NCBI RefSeq assembly: GCF_003100395.1
Contig: NZ_CP029210.1
Location: 310,001-374,000, forward strand
Length of the DNA: 64,000 nt
Source: Aquabacterium olei
GTDB taxonomy: Bacteria; Pseudomonadota; Gammaproteobacteria; Burkholderiales; Burkholderiaceae_C
Reading direction: 5' to 3'
In this document: positions 22,804 to 31,260 of the stretch, piece after piece
Numbering within the stretch: position 1 is the stretch's first letter
Layout of the letters: every line of letters starts with the position of its first letter
The notes under the pieces: model-generated
Databases searched by the model: none
Told to the model about the DNA's origin: nothing
Seen by the model: only the letters and a program-made list of their open reading frames with translations
Made by a program: the position numbers and the translations under genes

Positions 22804-25800
22804 TCAGTTGACCAGCTCCCGCCACGACACCCGACGCAGGCCGCCGGTGCTGGCCGTGGGCGAGGTGGGCGACTGCGTCTGCCGCACGGTTTCGCCGTCG
22901 GTGGTGTTGGTGATCACGATGGCGCGCCCGGAGGCGTCATAGACGATGCCGATGCCGCTGACCATCGTGTTGCCCTGGTACATCGGGGCCACCTCGGTGT
23001 AGCCGTCTGCCAGCGTGAAGTAGTAGAGCCACGAGGTGCCGCCCGAGGCCCGGCAGGCCGCCCCCGTGCCGGGAATGTTGCCCGCGACGACGAGCGTCGA
23101 ATAGGCGACCTGCATGCGCGTGCTCACGCGCTCGCCCTCGAGCGTGCCCGTGCTGCTGGGGCGCAGATCGAACACCCAGCCCGCCTTGGTCGACCAGTCG
23201 ACCTTGGTGTTGCTGGTGGCCGTGCGGGTGAGGCTGGTGCCGGTGCCTGAGCTCACGACCGATTTGCTGACCAGGTTGGTGCCCAGGCGCACGTCGCCCC
23301 ACCCCGTGGCGTCGAGCTTGTCGCGCAGGGCATAGATGCTTTGCAGCGTCCGGTCAGAGGCGTCGTTGCTGTGCAGATGGCGCCCCGTGCCCACCAGCAC
23401 CACGGGGTAGGCGGTGCCGCTCTGGGTGACCGAGCCGAGTTCGGGGCGCACTGTGATGGGTTGCGGCGTGGTCGACGACACGAGCAGCCGGGCCACCGGC
23501 GCGACCGTGCCGGCATCGATGTTGAAGCGCCAGACGTTGCCCAGCAGGTCGCCCGCGTAGATGCGCCGCGCCGTGTTGTCCCGGTTGGAGTCCAACCAGG
23601 CGTTGATCGGCGCCAGGCCGGACGGGGTGGTCGCATCGCCCGCCGTGGTGGCAATCGGCGAGCCGGTCTTGGGCACGCCGGTGTAGGCGTCCAGCACGAA
23701 CAGGTAGCCCAGCCCGCTGTTGTTGTAGCCCGAGCCGAAGGCCACGACCCAGTCGCCTGCCGTGTTCTTGGTCACCACCGGGTTGCCATAGGTGTAGCCC
23801 AGGTGGGTGTGCGTGTACTCCCACAGCGGCGCGGGGGCCGCCGGGTTGGTCACATCCAGCGCGTAGTAGGCCTTGCCGCCCTTGTTGAGGCCGCCGACCA
23901 GAATCGTCTTCCAGGTGTCACCGACCTTCACATCGGCAATCACCGGGCTGCCGTCCACGAAGTACTGATGGCTGTAGTTCTTGTCGGCCAGCTTGTACAG
24001 ATTCGGCATCACCGCCTGCGGCACGAAGGCCCAGAGCTCCTTGCCGGTGGTGGCGTTGAACGCGTGCAGCATGCCGTCGTTGGCGGCCACATAGACCACC
24101 TTGGTGCGGCTGGCCTGGGCGGCGACGAAATCGCTGTAGCCGGAGTCGGTGTACTGGAAGGGGGGCTTGCCCGAGAACGCCGGCGTGCCATTGGCGATGT
24201 CGCCCAGCGCCGAATGGCGCAGCCGGAACAGCGGGTTGCTGCCGTTCGTCGTCTCGTAGGTGGCGTCGCCGCGCAGGAAGTTCACCAGGTGCTTGCCGGT
24301 GTTGGCCAGCGCTTTCTGGGCGGTGCTCAGGCTGCTGCACTGCGACAGGCGGCTGGCGCTGCAGGCCGTGCTGAACTTGCCATCGCCATCGAGCCCGGCG
24401 GCCTGCAGGTCGGCGTAGGTGAAGGCGGTGAGCGCCTTCGTCGTCGGGTGCATGAAGTAGACCTTGCGCTCGTCATTGCAGTTGCTGTAGAGCGCGCCGC
24501 ACTGCGGCGAGGTCACGCCGCTGGCCGGTGCCGTGCGGCTGTTGCGGTTGGCCAGCGCATCAAGCTGGGCCTGTGCCGTCCAGGTGGGGGTGCTGGCCAG
24601 CGTGCCGCTGGCGCTGATGGCAAAGGCTTCGAGCTCGCCGGTCCATCGGCCGGTCACATAGCTGCCGGCATAGACGAAGTTGGTCTCACTGCTGCTGAGC
24701 TGGAAGGCGCTGCTCGCGATGGCGGAGCCGGCGCCGGGCGTCTGGGCCAGCGAGCCGATCGTGCTTTCCAGCGAGCTGCTCAGTTCGGTGGCGTTCTGGG
24801 CACTGAAGTAGCGGCCTCGGCCGTTGATGGCCGCATGCCAGAGGTCGTCCACCCGGGTGGCGTTCTCGGCCAGGGTGGGGTTGGGCCAGCTCTTGGTGCC
24901 GGCGCGGATGGCCGCGAAGTCGCCCGCACCGGACGACGCGTAGTTCACGTCATAGCGCAGCGTGCTGCCCACCCCCAGGCCCAGCGTGTAGGTGACCATG
25001 TTCTGCCGCCCCGGCGTGCCGATGTCGGTGCTCATGGTGCTGTCGTTGGTGCACAGGCTGGTGCCACTGCCGCAGTTCGACAGCGTGGTGTCGCGGATGT
25101 CGGTCACGTAGTAGTACTGGGCGACATCGGCCAGCGTGTTCGAGACGTTCAGCGCATCGAGCATGGGCCGTACCTCCGGGCTGCCGTCCTGGTGGCCGAT
25201 GGCCGTGCCGGTGAGGCCCGTCGGGTTGCTGCTGTCGTTCCAGTAGCCGTCGGTCGACAGGATGGCGTAGTTGCGCTGGCATGCTGCCGTCATCGGGTCC
25301 GTCTGGCCGCTGAGCTTGTTGGCGTAGTACTTGCCGACCTGGCTCAGGCTCAGCCGCAGTGGTGTGCCGAATGAGGTCGCCCGCCGGTTGTTGAACACGC
25401 TGGCGGCGTCCCGGTCGTAGAACTTCGAGTTGTACAGGTGCACGTAGAAGTTGAACTTCTGGCCTGCGGCCGTCGAGGCGGCGTTCTCCGTGAACACGCC
25501 CACCGGCAGGAAGTAGTTGCCGTTGATCGCGCTGTACAGGCTGTGACTGATCTTCGTGGTGCCGACCCGGTAGGTGTCCGGCATGTTGAGGAAGGCGCGG
25601 CCCGAGGCCGTCTTCATCAGCAGCAGCCGCGTGCGGTAGTACTGATACCAGTTGGCGTAATTCGCCTGGTCGGCGGCGGGCGAGGCACTGTTGACCGTGA
25701 CGGCCGAGAACACGCCCGAGCCCGGCGCCGCGCCGACGTTGCTGCTGCATTGCTGGGCAAACGCCGTGGTGCCGTCGAGCGCGCCGCTGCTGGTGTAGCT

Positions 25801-26622
25801 CCAGCCCAGCTTGGGCTCGGTGCCGGTGTAGTTGTAGTAGGTGCGTGTACCCAGGGCGGCCGTGCCCGGCGTGTTCACCAGCCAGTCGCTGTTCGCCGCG
25901 TTGTCCTTGCCGGTGAAGAAGGTGACGTTGAAGGTGAAGGTCTGCGTGCGCGTGCAGCCGAACAGGCAGATCCCGGTCGTCGTGATGCTGCTCTTGCTCT
26001 GCACGGTGCCCAGCATCCAGTACGCGCTGTCGTTGCGCTGCACCATGACCACGGTGGTGCCAGTGGCCCAGGCCGGCAGGTCGTTGGGGATGTTCTGCAC
26101 ACCCACATCGAACAGGATGTCGATGATGCCGGTCAGCAACTCTCCGATCCACACGAAGAGCCCGGTCGTCTCCTCGAACGTCATGGTCTTCGTACCCAGC
26201 GAGTGGGTGGATGCTGTCACGCCTGTGCCGGCGTAGGCCTCGTTGTCGCGGAACCGGGGGGTGTAGCCGTTGTCCCAGGCCGCGCCATAGCTGGCCTGCG
26301 GGTAGGACACGCCGTTCCACTTCACGGGCGGCGTGTAGTTCACGCTCGGGTCGTAGGCCAGCCCGTTGCACTGCGCTGACTTGTAGCCATAGCTCCCGGT
26401 GCGCGCCGGCAGGTCGCCCGTCGTGGCCCCGGGCATGAACTCCCAGTCCATGCTGCCCGAGTCGTCGACGATGAACATCACGTTCGGGGGCGCCAGCAGG
26501 CTGCTCGACTGGGTGGCCAGGGGCTCGTCGTTCAACTCGGTGAGGGCGGCCTGTGCGGGCGCCATGCCGAGGCCCAGCCACAGGGCCAGCCCGATGCACA
26601 GGAGGAAGCGTCTGGACCACAT
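22804..26622 (-). CDS. pilY1: Type IV pilus tip-associated adhesin PilY1, copy B
   Basis: A 1272-residue paralogue of the PilY1 at 13991-18253. It has a signal peptide (LLCIGLALWLGLGMAPAQA), a vWA-like domain with MIDAS D53-x-S55-x-S57, and a C-terminal beta-propeller (KVVYVAANDGMLHAFNA, LWAFVPQAVMPNLY, ILVGGLNKGGKAYYALDV). Residues about 138-250 hold a beta-rich insert like that of copy A, with an unusual hydrophobic run (GLFVWIGELLTGIIDILFDV, 154-173). The long Ser/Thr-rich insert of copy A is missing, which explains most of the length difference. The ATG at 26622 has a GAGGAG sequence 10 nt upstream; a TTG at 26637 is unlikely. Confidence 0.94.
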   Translation of the reverse strand: MWSRRFLLCIGLALWLGLGMAPAQAALTELNDEPLATQSSSLLAPPNVMFIVDDSGSMDWEFMPGATTGDLPARTGSYGYKSAQCNGLAYDPSVNYTPPVKWNGVSYPQASYGAAWDNGYTPRFRDNEAYAGTGVTASTHSLGTKTMTFEETTGLFVWIGELLTGIIDILFDVGVQNIPNDLPAWATGTTVVMVQRNDSAYWMLGTVQSKSSITTTGICLFGCTRTQTFTFNVTFFTGKDNAANSDWLVNTPGTAALGTRTYYNYTGTEPKLGWSYTSSGALDGTTAFAQQCSSNVGAAPGSGVFSAVTVNSASPAADQANYANWYQYYRTRLLLMKTASGRAFLNMPDTYRVGTTKISHSLYSAINGNYFLPVGVFTENAASTAAGQKFNFYVHLYNSKFYDRDAASVFNNRRATSFGTPLRLSLSQVGKYYANKLSGQTDPMTAACQRNYAILSTDGYWNDSSNPTGLTGTAIGHQDGSPEVRPMLDALNVSNTLADVAQYYYVTDIRDTTLSNCGSGTSLCTNDSTMSTDIGTPGRQNMVTYTLGLGVGSTLRYDVNYASSGAGDFAAIRAGTKSWPNPTLAENATRVDDLWHAAINGRGRYFSAQNATELSSSLESTIGSLAQTPGAGSAIASSAFQLSSSETNFVYAGSYVTGRWTGELEAFAISASGTLASTPTWTAQAQLDALANRNSRTAPASGVTSPQCGALYSNCNDERKVYFMHPTTKALTAFTYADLQAAGLDGDGKFSTACSASRLSQCSSLSTAQKALANTGKHLVNFLRGDATYETTNGSNPLFRLRHSALGDIANGTPAFSGKPPFQYTDSGYSDFVAAQASRTKVVYVAANDGMLHAFNATTGKELWAFVPQAVMPNLYKLADKNYSHQYFVDGSPVIADVKVGDTWKTILVGGLNKGGKAYYALDVTNPAAPAPLWEYTHTHLGYTYGNPVVTKNTAGDWVVAFGSGYNNSGLGYLFVLDAYTGVPKTGSPIATTAGDATTPSGLAPINAWLDSNRDNTARRIYAGDLLGNVWRFNIDAGTVAPVARLLVSSTTPQPITVRPELGSVTQSGTAYPVVLVGTGRHLHSNDASDRTLQSIYALRDKLDATGWGDVRLGTNLVSKSVVSSGTGTSLTRTATSNTKVDWSTKAGWVFDLRPSSTGTLEGERVSTRMQVAYSTLVVAGNIPGTGAACRASGGTSWLYYFTLADGYTEVAPMYQGNTMVSGIGIVYDASGRAIVITNTTDGETVRQTQSPTSPTASTGGLRRVSWRELVN

Positions 26623-26633
26623 CGTCGGGCTCC

Positions 26634-27269
26634 TCAACGTTGCACGATGGTTTCGGTGAAGGACTGCGACTGGCGCGCCCCCTGCACCCGCACCACGATC
26701 CGGTAGTACACAGCGGTGTTCACCTCCGGACCGCCGGGGTTGGCGTAATCCAGCGATCCCTTGCTACCATCGGCTGAGGCGACCGCGTTGAGCGGCCGGC
26801 TGCACTGCGTGGCGGCCACGTCGGCGCACAGCCTCAGGATCACGTAGTGCGCGGTCACGCCGCTGACTGACACGGACCGGGGCCGCTGCCCGCAGCCGGC
26901 ATAGGTGCCGCCGTCGGCATAGCCGCAGTTGTCGCTGTCCCAGTCGATCAGCGTGCGCGTGCTGGCGGTCTGCTGAAAGCCGGTGGCGTCCAGCGTGGTC
27001 GCGGTGGTCGCGTAATAGCCTTGCGCCGCATTGTTGGCGCTCACGTCGGCGGTCTGCAGCCAGTCGATGGCCTGGCGCGTCGCCTCATCGGCCGCGGCCG
27101 TGGCTTCGCGCTTGAAGCCCACATTGCCCAGGATCACCGTGCCCGTGTCCACCGAGCGCACCAGGGCCAGCGCGGCCAGGCTCATCGACACCAGCGCAAT
27201 CAGCGCAAAGATCAGCGCAGAGCCGCGCGAGGCGGCCATGGTCGGGGGGCGGCGGTGGGTGTGCATCAT
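26634..27269 (-). CDS. pilX: Minor pilin PilX, copy B
   Basis: A 211-residue protein with leader ending in Gly16 before SALIFALIALVSMSLAALAL. As in copy A, Glu5 is not conserved (Phe). The following VRSVDTGTVILGNVGFKREA closely matches VRSIGTGTLVLGNIGFKQAA of copy A, and the C-terminal VRVQGARQSQSFTETIVQ matches too. The ATGATG start at 27269 overlaps the pilW stop. A later ATG at 27239 would remove most of the basic leader and is less likely. Confidence 0.88.
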   Translation of the reverse strand: MMHTHRRPPTMAASRGSALIFALIALVSMSLAALALVRSVDTGTVILGNVGFKREATAAADEATRQAIDWLQTADVSANNAAQGYYATTATTLDATGFQQTASTRTLIDWDSDNCGYADGGTYAGCGQRPRSVSVSGVTAHYVILRLCADVAATQCSRPLNAVASADGSKGSLDYANPGGPEVNTAVYYRIVVRVQGARQSQSFTETIVQR

Positions 27270-28396
27270 CCGCGGGTCCACAACATGTTGCGCAAGGGCA
27301 CGACGGTGTCGAACACCTTGTAGCGGTAGTTGCGCCAGTCGCTGCCCACACCGCTGACATTGATGCGCAGGCACTTCTGGCTGCCATCGAAGCTGCAGGC
27401 CACGGCGTTTTCGGTGCGGGCGTCGACCACCCATTCCACGCCGATGGCCGGGGTCACGGGGCTGCCGCCACCTCTGACCGGCTCGGGCTGCGCGCTCTGC
27501 GCCACCACGGCCACGCGCAGTGCCATCACCTGCAGCCAGTCGGCGTTGGTAGCCGGAGCGGTGGTGTTGAAGGCATCGATGGTGCCGTTGCCATCCGTGT
27601 CCTTGCCGTACAGCGCCTTGAGTTGCACGATCTGCGGTGCGATCGTCTGAACGCTGGTGCCGCCACTCGTGGCCAGCACATCGGTCGCCACCAGCGATTT
27701 GCCCGCACTGATGCTGTAGGTGCGCGGCAGGCCGGTGCCGAGGTTGATCAGGTGGCTGCCGGCAGGGTAGCCGGCGTCGGGCACCAGGGCCGAGCCGGCG
27801 GCATTCCAGCCACCGGCGCTGGCCAGGTGTGGAATCTGCTGGCTGCTCAGCGGGGTGGTGCTGTCGCCCGCCACGACCATGACGGTGCACGAGTCGGTGG
27901 CCGAGGGCGTGGGCGGCACCGCCACCAGCAGATCGCCGGCGACCACGCCCAGGCTGCTGGGCACGATGAAGCGGGTGTCGGTCTTCAGGTGGGCCTCGGC
28001 CACGCGCAGCGGCACCGCGTAGTTGGGCTTGTTGCTCTGCCAGACCGTGATCGTGTCCGGGTCGGCAGCGGTGGTGCCAGGCTTGATCAGCGCGGGCACG
28101 AGCGAGAGCGACGAGGGCAGGGCCTTTTCGCCGGTGCCATTGCCAAACTTGCCCTTGACCGGGCAGCCGAGTGCCGCCGGCTGGCCCGTGAAGCCGTAAC
28201 CAGCCATCTCCACATCGCGCTGCAGCGCGTAGAGCGCGAGCGTGCCATTGACCTGCGCGTCACCCCCGCTGGAGGCGGTGCGCTTCTGGCCCTCCGCGCT
28301 CATCAGCACCTGGCTGATCGCGACCACCGTGAGCATGCCGATCAGCACCCCCACCATGAGCTCGACGAGGCTCAGGCCCTGCTGCGCGCGCTTCAT
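27266..28396 (-). CDS. pilW: Minor pilin PilW, copy B
   Basis: A 376-residue pilin with leader MKRAQQG and mature start LSLVELMVGVLIGMLTVVAI, with Glu5 present. It shares with copy A the blocks SAEGQKR, DAQVNGTLALYALQRDVEMAGYG and YKVFDTVVPLRNMLW. A Ca-binding-like loop DTDGNGTID (27575-27601) is in the same place as in copy A. The start codon overlaps the pilV stop by four bases (ATGA). Confidence 0.91.
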   Translation of the reverse strand: MKRAQQGLSLVELMVGVLIGMLTVVAISQVLMSAEGQKRTASSGGDAQVNGTLALYALQRDVEMAGYGFTGQPAALGCPVKGKFGNGTGEKALPSSLSLVPALIKPGTTAADPDTITVWQSNKPNYAVPLRVAEAHLKTDTRFIVPSSLGVVAGDLLVAVPPTPSATDSCTVMVVAGDSTTPLSSQQIPHLASAGGWNAAGSALVPDAGYPAGSHLINLGTGLPRTYSISAGKSLVATDVLATSGGTSVQTIAPQIVQLKALYGKDTDGNGTIDAFNTTAPATNADWLQVMALRVAVVAQSAQPEPVRGGGSPVTPAIGVEWVVDARTENAVACSFDGSQKCLRINVSGVGSDWRNYRYKVFDTVVPLRNMLWTRG

Positions 28397-28806
28397 GCCG
28401 CCCCCCGGATGACGGTCACCGTCTGGTAGGTGTGGCTCTGGCCGTTGGGCAGGCGCCAGGTGATGGCGATGCTCACCCAGCCCGGTCGCGTGGTGTCGCG
28501 TGTCACGGTGGCGGCGCCGGAAGGCAGGGTGGCCTGCAGCTTGGCCAGCCAGTTGGCGCACGGGCTGTGCGCGGCGCACGCGCTCGTCTCGTACTGCGCC
28601 AGGTTGGCCATGTCGACCCACATCACCCCGCGCAGCTCGGAGGCCAGGTTGACGGCATCGGCGCGGGCCTTGGCTTCGGTCTGGGCCTTCGTCATGCGGG
28701 CCTGCAGGCCGACCAGCCCCAGGATCCCGACCGAAAAAATCAGGATGGCAATCAGCGATTCGATCAGCAGAAAGCCGCCGATGTGGCGGTGCCGGGCGCG
28801 CGTCAT
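28393..28806 (-). CDS. pilV: Minor pilin PilV, copy B
   Basis: A 137-residue pilin with leader MTRARHRHIGG before FLLIESLIAILIFSVGILGL; Glu5 is present. GLQARMTKAQTEAKARADAV follows, as in copy A. Two Cys (SACAAHSPC) recall the Cys pair of copy A. The start at 28806 overlaps the upstream fimT stop by four bases; an ATG three codons earlier (28815) is possible but would overlap more. Confidence 0.88.
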   Translation of the reverse strand: MTRARHRHIGGFLLIESLIAILIFSVGILGLVGLQARMTKAQTEAKARADAVNLASELRGVMWVDMANLAQYETSACAAHSPCANWLAKLQATLPSGAATVTRDTTRPGWVSIAITWRLPNGQSHTYQTVTVIRGAA

Positions 28807-29483
28807 GAGCCGCACGCGCGTGTGTCGGTGGCCCCCGTCACGGCGGGATCACACAGTTTGCTGTGCCCGCCGCCCGAGACCACCACCCGCCACGATTTAT
28901 TGACGCCCTCGCTGGTGCCTGTGACGTCGATGCGCGAGATGGGCGAGGTGTTCGTCACCTGCCCGAAGCCGTTGAAGGTCACCCGGGTGGCGCTGTCGCC
29001 GCTGTCCGCGTTGAGGGCGGCCACCGCCACCGCCGCATCGCCACCTCCACCATCCTGCGCTGCCAGATTGGCCTTGAGCTGCAGCGACGAGGTGCCCTGC
29101 GCGCACTTGCCCGCGGGCGAGGCGGTGCCCAGCGTCACCACCCACGAGGCACTGTCGGAGGCGACGGCGCAGTTGTCGTCCATGCGGGCGGCACTGCCGC
29201 TGCGCACCAGCCAGAACGTCACCGGCCGATTGCGCCGCACCGCTTCCGATCGGGCGTACTGCAGCCCCGACACGATCGACGTCGCCGTGTTGCGCACCTT
29301 CTGGTTGGTGATCCACACCCCCAGCGTGGGCGCGACGGCTGCCATCAGCATGGCCACGACGGCCAGGGTGACCATCAACTCGATCAGCGTCAACCCCATG
29401 CTGCTGGAGGGCAGCGCGCTGCAGCCCGCGCACGGCGCGCAGGCAGGGCAGAGATCGGCAGGGACGGACTCGGACAAACGCAT
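28803..29483 (-). CDS. fimT: Minor pilin FimT/GspH-type, copy B
   Basis: A 226-residue pilin that opens operon B. The mature part starts at LTLIELMVTLAVVAMLMAAV after a Gly, and the GspH/FimT core (IVSGLQYARSEAVRRNRPVT) is clear. The leader is odd: from the ATG at 29483 it is about 29 residues, holds three Cys and ends SSSMG, with few basic residues. An internal ATG directly before the Gly (29399) would leave no leader at all. Cleavage by the prepilin peptidase therefore needs the longer start. No pilE precedes it. Confidence 0.85.
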   Translation of the reverse strand: MRLSESVPADLCPACAPCAGCSALPSSSMGLTLIELMVTLAVVAMLMAAVAPTLGVWITNQKVRNTATSIVSGLQYARSEAVRRNRPVTFWLVRSGSAARMDDNCAVASDSASWVVTLGTASPAGKCAQGTSSLQLKANLAAQDGGGGDAAVAVAALNADSGDSATRVTFNGFGQVTNTSPISRIDVTGTSEGVNKSWRVVVSGGGHSKLCDPAVTGATDTRACGS

Positions 29484-29505
29484 TCAGGGCGGCAGCGACC
29501 CGGCG

Positions 29506-29530
29506 CTGCATTCACGGCATGTGAACGCAG
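29506..29530. promoter_or_regulatory. Inverted repeat just upstream of minor-pilin operon B
   Basis: CTGCATTCAC (29506-29515) and GTGAACGCAG (29521-29530) form a dyad with nine of ten positions paired and a 5-nt spacer, 22 nt before the fimT start codon. It may be an operator or a leader hairpin. The dyad before pilE is different in sequence. Confidence 0.45.
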
Positions 29531-29585
29531 ATCATCGGCTGTTGGCACGATTCTGAAACGGCTTGTCAGGGGGCAAAGAAGCGAT

Positions 29586-29605
29586 AACCGTGTGAAAGTG
29601 CGCGC
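29586..29605 (-). promoter_or_regulatory. 20-bp element shared by both minor-pilin operons (upstream of fimT copy B)
   Basis: Identical to 21793-21812 and on the same strand relative to the genes. It lies 103-122 nt before the start of operon B. See the pilE-side entry for the interpretation. Confidence 0.55.
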
Positions 29606-29673
29606 TATCCCGCCCCGCCGGTACCCATGGGAACCTGGTGCGACACCCGATTGAGGGGGCGTCGCCAAGGCCC

Positions 29674-30651
29674 TTAAAACAGCGCCATGCTGAGCTTGCG
29701 GCGATAGGCGTCGATCACCGGATCGGCGGCCAGCACTTCCACCTTGCCGGCGATTTCCAGCTTGGGCTTGTCTGCCCCGGGGGCGCCGGGCGGCGTCGCG
29801 CGGGCCGGGGTGGGCTTCGGCGCCGGCTTGCTCATCACTTCGAGGATGGCGACGTAAGTCTTGCGGGCCAGTTCGTCGTTCCAGGCCTTGTCGCGCATGA
29901 TGATTTCCAGCAGCTCGTCCATGGCCTGCTCGGGCTGGCCGGCGGCCCAGAAAATCTGCGCCAGCTCGAAGCGCGCGGCAAAGTCGCGCTTGTTGGCGGC
30001 GATGGCGGCGTCAAGTTCAGCGGGCGAGCGGCCGGCTCGCGCGGCCTGGGCCGCCTCCACACAGCGGCTGAAGGCCAGCACGCGGGCTTCGGGCACCGGG
30101 CCGGTGGCCCGGGCGGCGATGGGCTCGAACGCGCCCCGGGCCTCGTCCACGCGGCCCTCGCCCAGCAGCAGCTTGATCAGGTCGAAGCGGGCCTCGTCGT
30201 TGGCGGGGTCCTTGTCCAGGGCGTCGCGCAGCAGGGTTTCGGCGGAGTCCTCGGCGCCATCGGCCAGCAGCTGCTCGGCCTCGGCGGTTTCCTCGGCGGA
30301 CTCGACCGCGCCTTCCGACGGCACGTGCTTGTCGAGGAAGCTGCGGATCTGCTCGGGCGGCAGCGCGCCCACGAAGCCGTCCACCGGCTGGCCGCCCACG
30401 AACATCACGCAGAACGGAATGGAGCGCACGCCGAACATCTGCGAGAGCTGGCCGGCGATCTCGGGTTGCTCATCGGCGTTGACCTTGGCCAGCACGAAGC
30501 GGCCGGCGTACTCCTGCTCGAGCTTCTCCAGCACCGGGCCCAGCGCCTTGCACGGCCCGCACCATTCAGCCCAGATGTCGAGCAGGACCGGCACCCGCAG
30601 CGAGGTGGCAATCAGGTCGGATTCGAAGTTTTCGATGGTGATGTCGATCAT
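29674..30651 (-). CDS. cnoX: Thioredoxin-TPR protein (CnoX/YbbN family)
   Basis: A 325-residue cytosolic protein. Residues 1-110 are a thioredoxin fold with an intact redox site C31-GP-C34 (AEWCGPCKALGPVL). The rest is helical TPR-like repeats (AEQLLADGAEDSAETLLRDA, then EARFDLIKLLLGEGRVDEA) ending in a Pro-rich tail. CnoX proteins are folding helpers that protect clients under oxidative (bleach) stress. The E. coli member lacks the CxxC pair, while this one has it, so it may also reduce disulphides. It is divergent from purE, with 84 nt between the start codons. Confidence 0.82.
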   Translation of the reverse strand: MIDITIENFESDLIATSLRVPVLLDIWAEWCGPCKALGPVLEKLEQEYAGRFVLAKVNADEQPEIAGQLSQMFGVRSIPFCVMFVGGQPVDGFVGALPPEQIRSFLDKHVPSEGAVESAEETAEAEQLLADGAEDSAETLLRDALDKDPANDEARFDLIKLLLGEGRVDEARGAFEPIAARATGPVPEARVLAFSRCVEAAQAARAGRSPAELDAAIAANKRDFAARFELAQIFWAAGQPEQAMDELLEIIMRDKAWNDELARKTYVAILEVMSKPAPKPTPARATPPGAPGADKPKLEIAGKVEVLAADPVIDAYRRKLSMALF

Positions 30652-30735
30652 GGTGTGCAGCAGGCCGCCTTTGGGAGCGTCTGATTCAGTGAGGCAGCGC
30701 CTAAAATTCGGTCTTTGACGTTTGAGGAGCCAACC

Positions 30736-31260
30736 GTGTCGGAAACGAAGGGCGCAAGCCAGGTGAAAGTGGGTGTCGTGATGGGGTCCAGCAGCGACTG
30801 GGATGTCATGCGCCACGCCGCCGACATTCTGACCGAGTTCGGCATTCCGTTCGAGGCGCAGGTGGTTTCCGCGCACCGCATGCCGGATGACATGTTCCGC
30901 TATGCCGAAGCGGCGGCCGACCGCGGCTTGGTCGCCATCATTGCCGGTGCCGGCGGTGCGGCCCACCTGCCGGGCATGCTGGCCGCCAAGACCACGGTGC
31001 CGGTGCTGGGCGTGCCCGTGCCCTCGCGCCACCTCCAGGGCGTCGATTCGCTCCATTCCATCGTGCAGATGCCCAAGGGCATTCCTGTGGCCACGTTCGC
31101 GATCGGCACCGCCGGGGCGGGCAACGCGGCGTTGTTTGCCGTGGCCATGCTGGCCGGCAACGACCCGGCGCTGCGCGCCAGGCTCGACGCCTTCCGCACC
31201 CGCCAGACCGAAGTGGCCCGCGCCATGACGGCCGACCTGATCATGGAACCCAAGGCATGA
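30736..31260 (+). CDS. purE: N5-carboxyaminoimidazole ribonucleotide mutase
   Basis: PurE converts N5-CAIR to CAIR in de novo purine synthesis. The 174-residue protein has [14 protein letters not shown], the conserved [13 protein letters not shown] block and [12 protein letters not shown], all hallmarks of class I PurE. The start is a GTG at 30736, chosen because a GAGGAG ribosome-binding sequence lies 6 nt upstream; a TTG at 30715 would add seven residues. A TAAAAT hexamer (30702-30707) may be part of its promoter. It overlaps purK by four bases. Confidence 0.95.
   Translation: MSETKGASQVKVGVVMGSSSDWDVMRHAADILTEFGIPFEAQVVSAHRMPDDMFRYAEAAADRGLVAIIAGAGGAAHLPGMLAAKTTVPVLGVPVPSRHLQGVDSLHSIVQMPKGIPVATFAIGTAGAGNAALFAVAMLAGNDPALRARLDAFRTRQTEVARAMTADLIMEPKA

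Noticed and set aside
29542..29549. TTGGCACG resembling the -24 part of a sigma-54 promoter before operon B
   Set aside because: It is on the plus strand, pointing away from the pilin genes, and no TTGC element follows at the right distance.
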